Part shown: positions 9,825 to 18,129 of the stretch, piece by piece
Layout: each line of letters starts with the position of its first letter
Position numbering within the stretch: the stretch's first letter is position 1
Source: Nitrosomonas sp. Nm34
GTDB taxonomy: Bacteria > Pseudomonadota > Gammaproteobacteria > Burkholderiales > Nitrosomonadaceae
DNA length: 64,000 nucleotides
Direction of reading: 5' to 3'
Assembly: GCF_900113925.1 (NCBI RefSeq)
Contig: NZ_FORD01000006.1
Coordinates: 62,001 to 126,000 of the forward strand
The notes under the pieces: model-generated
Databases searched by the model: none
Told to the model about the DNA's origin: nothing
The model's input: only the letters and a program-made list of their open reading frames with translations
Made by a program: the position numbers and the translations under genes

Positions 9825-10976
9825 ATGCGCCCGATCCCTCCTCGCCCTCCAGGTTCTGATTTCTTTGTGCGTCGACTGGCAGCGTTGACGTTGGCTGTTA
9901 TTATCTTGATGCTGCTATGGCAGTCGCTGCCCATGATCGAGTCACTTTTCACACCTGAATATAGTAGTGTTCGCACGGTGACTGCACGCGGCGACCTTGC
10001 CGCAGACGAACGTGCAACTATTGAGCTTTTCGAAAAATCCCGTGACTCGGTGGTATTTATCTCAACATCCAGGCTAGTTCAAGATATTTGGACACGCAAT
10101 ATTTTTGCCATTCCTAGAGGTACAGGCTCGGGCTTTATCTGGGATGATGCTGGTCATGTCGTTACTAATTTCCATGTGATTGAGGGTTCCAGTGAAGCAA
10201 CGGTTAAGCTGGCTGATGGGCGTGATTATAAAGCTGCGCTGGTAGGTGTGAGTCCAGCACATGATATAGCCGTCTTAAGAATCGGTATAGGCTTTAAACG
10301 CCCTCCTCCTGTTCCAATAGGCACCAGTCATGATTTAAAAGTAGGACAAAAAGTCTTTGCCATTGGTAATCCTTTCGGACTCGACTGGACATTGACCACA
10401 GGTATTATCTCTGCACTGGATCGCTCGCTCCCTAGCGAAAGCGGTACCACTTCCATTCAACATTTAATTCAGACCGATGCAGCTATCAACCCTGGAAATT
10501 CGGGCGGACCTCTGCTGGATTCAGCCGGGCGTCTGATTGGCATTAACACAGCAATCTATAGTCCAAGTGGAGCATCTGTTGGTATCGGCTTCGCTGTGCC
10601 GGTCGACACTATGATGCGTGTGGTACCCCAACTCATCGCCAAGGGTAAATACATACGCCCGACACTGGGCATTGAAGTCGATGAACGCCTCAACGCACGT
10701 GTTACAGCCATGCTGAATATTGAGGGAGTAGTCGTGTTTCGTGTAACCCCTGATTCAGCAGCTGATAAAGCGGGCTTGAAAGGCGCCACCTTAACGCCGG
10801 ATGGCGGCATTATTCCGAAAGATGTGATCGTAGCCATACAAGGTAAGCAGGTAGATTCCGTCTCTAAGCTGTTAGCAATGGTAGATGATTTCAACGTGGG
10901 CGATCGAGTGCAGCTGACCATCATGCGCGATGGTAAAACAAGAGAGACCGACGTCATTCTCCAGCCAGGCGCGTAA
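9825..10976 (+). CDS. HtrA/Deg-type trypsin-like serine protease with one PDZ domain
   Basis: Membrane-anchored periplasmic protease of family S1C, a quality-control enzyme. Residues 16-38 form one transmembrane anchor. The catalytic triad is visible: His117 in VVTNFHVIEG, Asp147 in AHDIAVLRI, and Ser226 in NPGNSGGPLLD. A single PDZ domain follows (about 285-380). At 383 residues with a membrane anchor it resembles DegS-like or short Deg proteases rather than DegP. The neighbouring gene on the other strand is an M48 protease, so two envelope proteases converge with a 13-base gap. No RseA-type gene is nearby, so a sigma-E role cannot be claimed. Confidence 0.93.
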   Translation: MRPIPPRPPGSDFFVRRLAALTLAVIILMLLWQSLPMIESLFTPEYSSVRTVTARGDLAADERATIELFEKSRDSVVFISTSRLVQDIWTRNIFAIPRGTGSGFIWDDAGHVVTNFHVIEGSSEATVKLADGRDYKAALVGVSPAHDIAVLRIGIGFKRPPPVPIGTSHDLKVGQKVFAIGNPFGLDWTLTTGIISALDRSLPSESGTTSIQHLIQTDAAINPGNSGGPLLDSAGRLIGINTAIYSPSGASVGIGFAVPVDTMMRVVPQLIAKGKYIRPTLGIEVDERLNARVTAMLNIEGVVVFRVTPDSAADKAGLKGATLTPDGGIIPKDVIVAIQGKQVDSVSKLLAMVDDFNVGDRVQLTIMRDGKTRETDVILQPGA

Positions 10977-10989
10977 ACTTGGCACTGTG

Positions 10990-11925
10990 CTAACGCCAGA
11001 AGCCACCAAAATACCAGCGCGGTGAAGAACGTACCCGCCCATGCGATGTAAATGAAATGGGCTGAGCAGGCCACTGAATAGTGGGAGTAGCGCGAAGTAA
11101 CAGTAAACGCTTAATGCGTTCTTCCGTCGCGGGATGTGTTCTGAGCCAGGAAGGTTGAGGATTGCCCCAGCCAGGAAACAATAAGGAACGCCAGGACTGA
11201 CTGACTCGTTCGATCTTGGCAAGCGCCAATGCTAGCGCTTCGGGATCTTTGGTAAGTTCGCTCGCCTTCAGATCAGCGTTAAATTCCCGTACCCGCGAAA
11301 GCCCCAGTTGCAATAGCACAACCAAATGGGGTGAGAAAAGTAGCAGAAGCAGCATAGCCCAGTTAATGGTTGCGTAACCGAATAGTATAGAAGGTAGCGC
11401 CAAAAATAACAGTATCTGGCCAATCAGTGACAATATGCTTGTCAGACGACTAATATAATCTGCTAAACCCATCACTAAAAGGTCGCCATTTGCAACGTGA
11501 GCAGTTTCATGCGCCAGCACAGCAGCAAGTTCTCGTGTCGACAAATGACGCAACAAACCATCAGTAAGCGCGATAGCAGCCTGCTGCCGACTACCGACTG
11601 TGAATGCATTGACCATGGGGCTTGCAACATAGTATAGCGTGGGCACATTATTCAATTCAGCGCGTACTGCGAGAAACGTCATGATTTGCCATAATTCCGG
11701 CGCTTCGTGGCGTGCAATGGGACGGGCACGGTAGAGTGCCAACGTCAATCGCGAACCTAATGCAGGTTCCATCAACACGATGATCACACTGATCAGAGCA
11801 ATTATCCATAAACCATTTTCGCCAAATAATAACCAGCCAGCGAGAATAAAAACACCCAGCAACAAACAAACTAACAGAAGAGTTTGTAAGCGGTTAAGCC
11901 AAGAATGTGCACGAATACTTAACAT
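10990..11925 (-). CDS. HtpX-like M48 zinc metalloprotease
   Basis: Inner membrane metalloprotease of 311 residues. Two N-terminal transmembrane segments (about 15-35 and 40-56) precede the zinc site HETAH at 139-143. Two further hydrophobic stretches follow (about 160-215), and the third zinc ligand Glu lies in SRVREFNADLKA. The C-terminal part has WGNPQPSWLRTHPATEERIKRL, typical of HtpX and relatives. HtpX enzymes degrade misfolded membrane proteins. The N-terminus differs enough from E. coli HtpX that I give the family but no gene symbol. Confidence 0.9.
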   Translation of the reverse strand: MLSIRAHSWLNRLQTLLLVCLLLGVFILAGWLLFGENGLWIIALISVIIVLMEPALGSRLTLALYRARPIARHEAPELWQIMTFLAVRAELNNVPTLYYVASPMVNAFTVGSRQQAAIALTDGLLRHLSTRELAAVLAHETAHVANGDLLVMGLADYISRLTSILSLIGQILLFLALPSILFGYATINWAMLLLLLFSPHLVVLLQLGLSRVREFNADLKASELTKDPEALALALAKIERVSQSWRSLLFPGWGNPQPSWLRTHPATEERIKRLLLLRATPTIQWPAQPISFTSHGRVRSSPRWYFGGFWR

Positions 11926-12291
11926 AATCTATTCCAGTTGCCTCCCATCCGGTAATTACTATCCATATCTGAGTAATGCACCGGCAAAAAACATTCGATA
12001 CAATATTCATGAATCCGACGCCAGTTTTGTGCGGTAAAGATACGCTACTTTGCTCCCAGCTATCCCTGTTGGGTTGACAAAACAGGGCTGATCCAGAGCC
12101 CCTGCAGTTTGTTATTGCTATAACACTTTGGAAAAACACATTTGATCATGGTTCAATGTAATTTAATCAGAATTTGGAATGTACAGTTGGCTGAACGCTA
12201 GATATCCACCTCGCACAACTAATATTATCGGTTAATCTTGCTGTCGGCTATTCAAAAATCTGGCATAAGCAAAAAGTGAAAGGGGAATCTC
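11926..12291. other. Intergenic region before the broken TPR-patatin gene
   Basis: 365 bases between the M48 protease (minus strand) and the former start of the TPR-patatin gene. I see no gene or RNA. The only clear signal is the ribosome binding site AAAGGGGA (about 12279-12286) before the ATG at 12292, which marks the original start of the broken gene. Confidence 0.4.
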
Positions 12292-13210
12292 ATGGCACAT
12301 CAATCTGAGCAGATGCAGGAATTGGTCGTTACAGAAATACAAAAAGAATCCAAAAACAGGGGTGCCCCGATGATATTCAGCAAGTCAAACAGTATGTCAA
12401 AACCCTGAAAAAACACTCAGCATTCTATGGGGCAAGTAAATTATTAAATCTGGCGCGGGATAAACAACGCATATTGCGTCAGCAGGAAAGCAGCCAACAA
12501 GCAGATGGAGCAGAAAAAGTGTGGTGGCAAGAAAATACTGCCCAGAATGAGGTTTGGATCATCCAGCAACAAGCTCAGTGCCTCTATAAAAACGAGGAAC
12601 TCCCCCTAGGACGCGTCTGGATCAAGCTCTGGTTCTGTTGGAAGAAATTGGTTTGCGCGACCCTAACAACAAGAATGCGGAAACCCTGGGTGTGGGAGGT
12701 GCCATATACAAACGCAAATGGCAGCAATTTGGCCAATTAGAGGATTTGCATGAATCTCTGTCTTTTTACCGCGCTGCTTTTGAGCGCAACCGACAACAGG
12801 ATATGGGATATGGCGGCATCAATGCCGCATTTATTCTGGATGTGCTGGCAAATCGAGCTAGACTCATTGCACAACGCAGCGGTACTTCGTTAAATGAAGC
12901 AAAGCGTTTGCAAAAAGAAGCAACAGAATTACGGCAGCAAATTGCTGAGCTAATATCCACACAGCTAGCTGAAGATCAAAACCTAGATAAAGAAAATCTC
13001 TTCTAGTATCAAGTTACGCTGGCTGAAGCATATTTTGGCATGCAGGATTATGCGAAAGCCGGTGAATGGCTTTCCAAGGCAAATGAAACCAAACCTGACC
13101 CCTGGCAACAACAAACCTTATTTCTCCAACTGCTGCAAATCACAAATCTGCAAGGGAGCGCTATCCCTCAAGAAACAGACAATCCCGCTGCTTGGCATCC
13201 AGCCTGGTAA
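12292..13210 (+). pseudogene. Broken TPR-type (TPR-S/DUF4071-like) N-terminal part of a patatin fusion
   Basis: An ATG at 12292 with a good ribosome binding site opens a frame that shifts near 12346-12358 (beside an A run) and again near 12601-12610 (beside CCCCC). It then meets in-frame stops TAG at 13004 and TAA at 13208. Pieced together, it gives about 300 residues of helical repeats. Phrases such as RLDQALVLLEEIGLRDPN, ETLGVGGAIYKRKW, DMGYGGINAAFILDVLA and TLAEAYFGMQDYAKAGEW resemble the sensor-type TPR region (TRAFs-binding/DUF4071) also found in the protein at 15149-16567. The last frame runs on into the patatin domain at 13220, so the ancestor was one TPR-patatin protein of roughly 890 residues. 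The homopolymer positions could hide sequencing errors, but the two stops cannot be explained that way. Confidence 0.75.
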
Positions 13211-13219
13211 GCGCTCTCT

Positions 13220-14974
13220 GTGGTGGTAGGTAAAGAAAACGCATTGCGGGCATTTGCAACAGGCACCGGTAAAGTTGAGCTCGCGCTCTCGGGCGGAGGG
13301 TTCCGTGCCTCCTTTTTCGATTTAGGCGTGATGGCACGGTTAGCGGAAATCGACGCCCTGCGCAGCGTGGAGGCTTTGTCTACTGTGTCTGGCGGCAGCA
13401 TTCTTGGCGTATATTATTACCTTGAAGTGCAAAATTTGCTGCAAACCAAATTAGACAATGAAATTACGCGCGAGGATTACATCGATATCATCCGAAGAAT
13501 TCAAGAAAAATTTCTGGAAAGTGTCCAGACCAATATCAGAATGAAAACTTTCGCAAGGCTGAAGGATAATCTGGATGTCCTTTTTCGCAAAAAACACTAC
13601 TCACGCAGTCATCGGCTCGGTGAGCTGTATGAATCCGAGCTTTATCAGAAAGTAAACGATGGCCATGCTTATGACTCACCACGAACGATGGCTGAATTGT
13701 TGGTGCAGCCAAAGGACGAATCCGATGCAGCCTCATTTAAACCGAAATTTTCCAACTGGTTACGACGCGCCAAAGTTCCCGTATTAGTCCTTAACAGCAC
13801 CTCCCTCAATTCCGGTCACAACTGGCAGTTTACTGCCCGCTCGATGGGCGAGCCACCTAGCTTGATCGAGGAAGAAATTGATGCCAACGAGCGCTATCGG
13901 CGTATGTATTACGAAGATGCACCTGAAGATTTGCAAAAATACCGCCTAGGCTATGCCGTCGCTGCATCGGCTTGTGTGCCGGGTTTGCTTGAACCTCTCA
14001 CTATCTCCGGCCTTTACCGAGATCGCATTGTTCGACTTGTGGATGGTGGCGTGCATGATAACCAGGGTGTAGCTGGTCTGCTCGATGAAGGTTGTACTCG
14101 TATTTTATGCAGTGATGCAAGTGGACAGATGAATGATGTTCATAACCCATCCGATACGCCTGTAGGTGCAGTTTTACGCGCTAACCGTATTCTGCAGGAC
14201 CGGGTGCGAGAAGCTGAATATCTGGATTTACTCAATCGCCTGGATAGTCATGCTTTAAATGGTTTGTTTTTTGTCCACACAAAGAAAGAACTGGAAACGG
14301 CCCCGCTAGACTGGGTTAACTGCCAGGATCCGCAGATACCAGCAAAACCAGTAAGCAACGTAACTTCCTATGGGGTGGATCGGGAATTACAAAAAAAGAT
14401 TGCCGGCATGCGTACTGATCTGGATGTGTTTACTGAAGTCGAAGCGTATGCATTGATGGCGAGCGGCTACCGAATCGCCAAGCGCGAATTTGAATTGCTG
14501 CAGGAACAACACCGCAAAGAGGGCAATCACGGCACTTGGGGTAGCTATCAGATTGACGCGGCTGAAGTAGAGTGGTCATTCAGGCCGTTGGAACCCCTCC
14601 TTGCACTGCAACCAGATACTAATGCTCAAAGCAAAGATCTAAATTTGCAATTGCATGTCGCACGCAAGCTTTTCTTTAAAGCATGGGATTTGATACTGGT
14701 TTACAAGATTCTGGCTGCACTCACTGGGATGCTTGTCCTGGTGGGTTTGGGTATTCTGATAGTGCTGGCTTGGGATACAACGGTTATTCCGGCATTTTCA
14801 GTGGGGGCTTTGATTACCTTGAGTATTATGGCACTCATTGGCTTTCTTCTACCGATATCCCGCTGGCTAAGCCCAGGGGACGAAGCGAAAAGCGCCTTAC
14901 TTAAATTTGCCATTGCTGCCATAGGCTATATTTTGGCCACATCCACCTCTACTTGGTTGATCGATGGTTTCTAG
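13220..14974 (+). CDS. Patatin-like phospholipase (C-terminal part of the TPR-patatin gene)
   Basis: The 584-codon open frame encodes a patatin-like lipid acyl hydrolase. It has the oxyanion loop LSGGGFRASFFD, the nucleophile Ser in STVSGGSILG and the Asp of the catalytic dyad in LVDGGVHDNQG. Two or three hydrophobic segments near the end (about 490-580) suggest membrane attachment. It is in frame with the disrupted TPR region, separated only by a TAA at 13208; its nominal GTG start lacks a ribosome binding site, so expression as an independent protein is doubtful. The catalytic domain itself is undamaged. It is a paralogue of the patatin at 32975-34777 (shared LALSGGGFRASF, HVESLSTVSGGSI-like region and VDGGVxDNQGV). 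A role as membrane-attacking effector of a nucleotide-activated system is inference from its TPR partner. Confidence 0.8.
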   Translation: MVVGKENALRAFATGTGKVELALSGGGFRASFFDLGVMARLAEIDALRSVEALSTVSGGSILGVYYYLEVQNLLQTKLDNEITREDYIDIIRRIQEKFLESVQTNIRMKTFARLKDNLDVLFRKKHYSRSHRLGELYESELYQKVNDGHAYDSPRTMAELLVQPKDESDAASFKPKFSNWLRRAKVPVLVLNSTSLNSGHNWQFTARSMGEPPSLIEEEIDANERYRRMYYEDAPEDLQKYRLGYAVAASACVPGLLEPLTISGLYRDRIVRLVDGGVHDNQGVAGLLDEGCTRILCSDASGQMNDVHNPSDTPVGAVLRANRILQDRVREAEYLDLLNRLDSHALNGLFFVHTKKELETAPLDWVNCQDPQIPAKPVSNVTSYGVDRELQKKIAGMRTDLDVFTEVEAYALMASGYRIAKREFELLQEQHRKEGNHGTWGSYQIDAAEVEWSFRPLEPLLALQPDTNAQSKDLNLQLHVARKLFFKAWDLILVYKILAALTGMLVLVGLGILIVLAWDTTVIPAFSVGALITLSIMALIGFLLPISRWLSPGDEAKSALLKFAIAAIGYILATSTSTWLIDGF

Positions 14975-15031
14975 CCCGAGGTAGACTGGATCGATTGTTA
15001 AAACTAAAGCCATAAACCAAATGATGCCACT

Positions 15032-15062
15032 ACATACGCCCTTGAACCTCAAGGACGTATGT
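15032..15062. terminator. Hairpin between convergent genes
   Basis: The arms ACATACGCCCTTGA and TCAAGGACGTATGT enclose a three-base loop and pair with one mismatch. It lies between the patatin stop (14974) and the stop of the convergent gene at 15149, so it can serve both strands. No strong T run follows, so it is a likely but not classical terminator. Confidence 0.6.
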
Positions 15063-15148
15063 ATATTGAAGTGCGCTTTATATTATTGGACAGAGTTTTA
15101 TTCTTGTCAGCGATATAATACTTTACAAGGCTAGCAAACCTCTGCTGG

Positions 15149-16567
15149 CTAACCGAATAAGTTTATAATTTTCTCCAACTCATCGGTATTTTCATTTCGT
15201 GCTTTTCTGAAATTGAGGATTTTCTTCAGATTGTCCTTTGTGGTACCAAACATCCAGCTTTCGCTTGCCATAGGTTTAGCGTCATAAAAAAATGTCTCCG
15301 CCTCGGAATATCTAGTTTCGATCACCGCCAATTCGAGTAAGGTTGCATAGTCCCAGTAATCAGGTGTCTTTCGTTTCATCTTGGCACATACGGCATACTC
15401 TACCGCAGGCGCTAAACGCAGCGCTTTTTCCCTTTCTCCCAGCAATTCCAGGCAAGTGACATAATTGATACCCGGATAGGCATCACGCGGGTCAGACTCA
15501 AATCCCTTTTCATAATACTTTAAGGCGTTCTTTAGATAGAATTTAGCCTCATTGATATTGCCGGCTTTGTAGGCCCTTTCAAACTTGTCTTTGTGTATTC
15601 TTCCCCAAATGCCATAAGATTCACTACTCGCCTTCCCTTCCTGTTCCAGCTTTCTCAGAACTGATTCAGCTTCCTGTATCATCACTTCATCAACGGATCT
15701 TGCTTTGCCAGCGTTGCGGTTGAGAACAAAGGCATATTGTTCCTGCACCATCACGGTTTCAAACACATAGCGGGGTAATTGTTTAATAAAGTCATACATT
15801 TCATTGAAGGCCTCAATGTTCCGGTAGGAAATCATGATATCAATCAATACGGCTGTTTCCATGTTTTCAAGCGGCTTATATTTATCAATCACCCGATTAA
15901 TAGCCTCAATTCGTAACGATTTGATCTTGCTCGGGTCATCATTTGTTAAATTACGGGCATAGGCCAATTCCTTTTTAATTGCTTCATCGTATTTGACCCT
16001 CTCCCTGAAAATATCCGTCTTTTCATGGGCCACTGCATTTTGGAAAGCAATACCATTGATCATGTCATATAGCGGACTGTCGGTTGACCTGTTCTTCTTG
16101 GCATGCTGCAGGATATCCGCCAGCTTGTTTATGTCATTTTCTTTATCAGACAGATTAAAATCCTTGTCCACCTGGTAGGGAAAGGTACGGTTAGAACCAA
16201 TGTCGAAAGGCAGCGGAAAATGAGAGGAGGCGATAATCGGAATCGTGGTAAACGGTTTAACCGCATAACGCATACCGAGCTCATAAAAGGCGTTCGGATT
16301 CAAATTAGTCAGATCTGCGATGCAGAATTCACATAAAATGATTTTTTCATACATCGTCTTGTGAATAGACCCGAAGCCCTTTTCTTCTCTTTCTATTAAG
16401 GGCTCCAGGTCCGCTTTAATAATGGCAGGTTTGATCAGATCATCGTAGATTTTATCGAAATCAATCTTCTGCACGGGATCATTCTGCCCCGCCAACTGTT
16501 TCGACCTCAGGTCATTGAGGTTTTCTTTCTTACCGAACGAGGTGATAACGAAACAATAAGGATTCAT
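15149..16567 (-). CDS. NDT/TIR-like N-terminal domain with TPR-S (DUF4071-like) region
   Basis: 472 residues, soluble. The first 140 residues have the pattern CFVITSFGKK, FDKIYDDLIKPAI, and CEFCIADLTNLNPNAFYELG followed by MRYAV. These are typical of the nucleoside-deoxyribosyltransferase/TIR-like domains found before TRAFs-binding (DUF4071) regions, with a possible catalytic Glu in YELG. Residues about 180-470 are TPR-like and include IWGRIHKDKFERAYKAGN, DAYPGINYVTCLELLGEREKA and YWDYATLLELAVIETRYSEA. The equivalent region is seen in the broken patatin fusion facing it. Comparative genomics of bacterial conflict systems has proposed that such enzymes make an NAD- or nucleotide-derived signal sensed by TPR-S effectors; this is recalled and not tested here. 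It is divergent from the SLATT-type gene at 16854. Confidence 0.75.
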   Translation of the reverse strand: MNPYCFVITSFGKKENLNDLRSKQLAGQNDPVQKIDFDKIYDDLIKPAIIKADLEPLIEREEKGFGSIHKTMYEKIILCEFCIADLTNLNPNAFYELGMRYAVKPFTTIPIIASSHFPLPFDIGSNRTFPYQVDKDFNLSDKENDINKLADILQHAKKNRSTDSPLYDMINGIAFQNAVAHEKTDIFRERVKYDEAIKKELAYARNLTNDDPSKIKSLRIEAINRVIDKYKPLENMETAVLIDIMISYRNIEAFNEMYDFIKQLPRYVFETVMVQEQYAFVLNRNAGKARSVDEVMIQEAESVLRKLEQEGKASSESYGIWGRIHKDKFERAYKAGNINEAKFYLKNALKYYEKGFESDPRDAYPGINYVTCLELLGEREKALRLAPAVEYAVCAKMKRKTPDYWDYATLLELAVIETRYSEAETFFYDAKPMASESWMFGTTKDNLKKILNFRKARNENTDELEKIINLFG

Positions 16568-16853
16568 GGCAACACCTTTTATGTAAATAACTGATTAGGA
16601 TCGTTCAATGCCACCCAAACGAGCGGCTTCACCTGTTGCAGCGAATACCAGATATCGATTTTAAGTACACTGTAATAAGCGTGATCGCCATCTGCAAGCA
16701 CTTTTAACGATTAAATATTTTTTCACCTGTTTTATGCGAAAGCTCACTTTAAAACAACGTCACAATACATTATCGTATTACAATTGAATAGCTAGGAAGT
16801 TATTTAGCGCCGGTAGTGCCTGTTTACAACTGTTCGGAAGAAAGAGAGGCTTT

Positions 16854-17714
16854 ATGATGTCCATCTTGGAATGCGTAGCTGACCGTCAGGCAATCTGGTC
16901 AGAAACAGCGAATGCCCTAAAATCAGCCACCGATCGCGCACGTTATTCAACTTTTATCGCTTCATTCCTGGGTGCTTTGTTTGCCGCATTCGCAGTCCAG
17001 CAAATTAACCCCGGCATTGCCAATTATCTGGCTGTACTCAGTGCGATCAGTCTTGCATTTGTCACGTTTATCACGGCAAGATGGCTGAACAAAGATGTCC
17101 TTGACCGCCACTCGCGTGTACGCATCGCGTCGGAAGCATTAAAAAGAGAGGCTTTTCTCTACGCTACCCAGACTGCCCCATACCATGATCCTCAAACACG
17201 CGATAAAATTCTGCTGGATCAGAAGGGTGAGATTGAAAATAAGGTAAATGATCTGCTTCTTTTTGAGCAGACAGCCAAGGGTTTGGGAAGTTGCCCCAGG
17301 CAGGACCTCAGCCTAAATGAATATATGGAGCAACGGGTCGAGAAGCAAATCAAGTATTACCGCGATCGATCGACACGATATAACACCTACTCCCAACGAT
17401 TGCATACTCTGGAATGGATGCTTTCACTCATCGCTGCCATTATTGCTGCACTTGCCGCATCCCCCCTTCTGAATATTGATCTGGCAGCCATTACCGCTGT
17501 GCTAACCACGCTAGGTGGTGTCGTGGTATCGCATCTGGAAGCAACTCGCTTTGACAAACTGATTCCGATATACCGTGCAACAGCCAATCGGCTTGAAAAC
17601 ATCAGGCTAAAAACGCAGATCGATAAAGCAACATCAACCGATTGGGTAAAAGAATGTGAAACCGTGCTGGCCGCAGAAAACAGTGCCTGGATGGGTTTAT
17701 GGATAGAATCTTAA
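16854..17714 (+). CDS. SLATT/DUF4231-type membrane protein
   Basis: 286 residues with two pairs of transmembrane helices (about 32-52 and 56-76; about 184-204 and 208-228). A charged cytoplasmic segment with RHSRVRIASEALKREAFLY lies between them, and HLEATRFDKLIPIYRATANR follows the last helix. This layout and sequence pattern match DUF4231, one of the SLATT (two-helix effector) families linked to nucleotide-signalling conflict systems, where they are thought to act as pore-forming effectors. Its neighbours, an NDT/TIR-like TPR-S protein and a SIR2-TIR/STAND operon, fit that role. The 286-base gap to the divergent gene at 15149 should hold both promoters. No measured function is known to me for this subgroup. 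Confidence 0.75.
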   Translation: MMSILECVADRQAIWSETANALKSATDRARYSTFIASFLGALFAAFAVQQINPGIANYLAVLSAISLAFVTFITARWLNKDVLDRHSRVRIASEALKREAFLYATQTAPYHDPQTRDKILLDQKGEIENKVNDLLLFEQTAKGLGSCPRQDLSLNEYMEQRVEKQIKYYRDRSTRYNTYSQRLHTLEWMLSLIAAIIAALAASPLLNIDLAAITAVLTTLGGVVVSHLEATRFDKLIPIYRATANRLENIRLKTQIDKATSTDWVKECETVLAAENSAWMGLWIES

Positions 17715-17798
17715 GTTCTGAAAATAGTGATGGGATTGAACAATTCATACTATTGTTATGGTGAGGAAATCATGACAGAGGCTACTTGACAACTCCTA

Positions 17799-17825
17799 AT
17801 TCCATTTCTAAATCAAAAATAGAAT
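17799..17825. repeat. Collapsed MITE end
   Basis: The sequence ATTCCATTTCTAAATCAAA is followed at once by AATAGAAT. It looks like the two terminal repeats of the elements at 8974-9078 and 32547-32656 joined with the middle deleted. It lies between the SLATT gene and a transposase scrap. Short, so only suggestive. Confidence 0.4.
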
Positions 17826-18068
17826 CATACTGGCCTCACTAACCTGATTTCTCTAAGTGCCTGCGCCGGCAAACTCACTCCTATGGGAATGGAGCGTACG
17901 CCACTTCGGAAATTTGCCTGGTACCCACTCTCGAGTGGGTACCATATTACACAAAATACTTCGTAGCAATCGGTTTGACGCGGACAGATCTTCTTGTACG
18001 CTTTCCAGTGGCGGGCGCATCTGCTGGAACTGTTCGCGACTAATATCACTTGGATAACGTGCTCTCAT
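17825..18068 (-). pseudogene. IS5-family (DUF4096-type) transposase N-terminal fragment
   Basis: On the minus strand the start MRARYPSDISREQFQQMRP, then in another frame RQTDCYEVFCVIWYP, then in the first frame FPKWRTLHS, follow the order expected of an IS5-family transposase N-terminus. The frame changes twice and the remainder is missing. It is a decayed insertion sequence end between the SLATT gene and the STAND gene. Confidence 0.6.
17920..17943. terminator. Strong perfect hairpin between convergent genes
   Basis: A perfect 10-base-pair stem: arms GGTACCCACT and AGTGGGTACC around the loop CTCG. It lies inside the transposase scrap, between the convergent SLATT and STAND genes, and may stop transcription from either side. 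It lacks a long T run, so the function is inferred. Confidence 0.4.
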
Positions 18069-18129
18069 CCTGCAAATATCGTATTTTTTCCGTTAAACAA
18101 AAAACTTTGAACAGATTCTAAGATAAATT

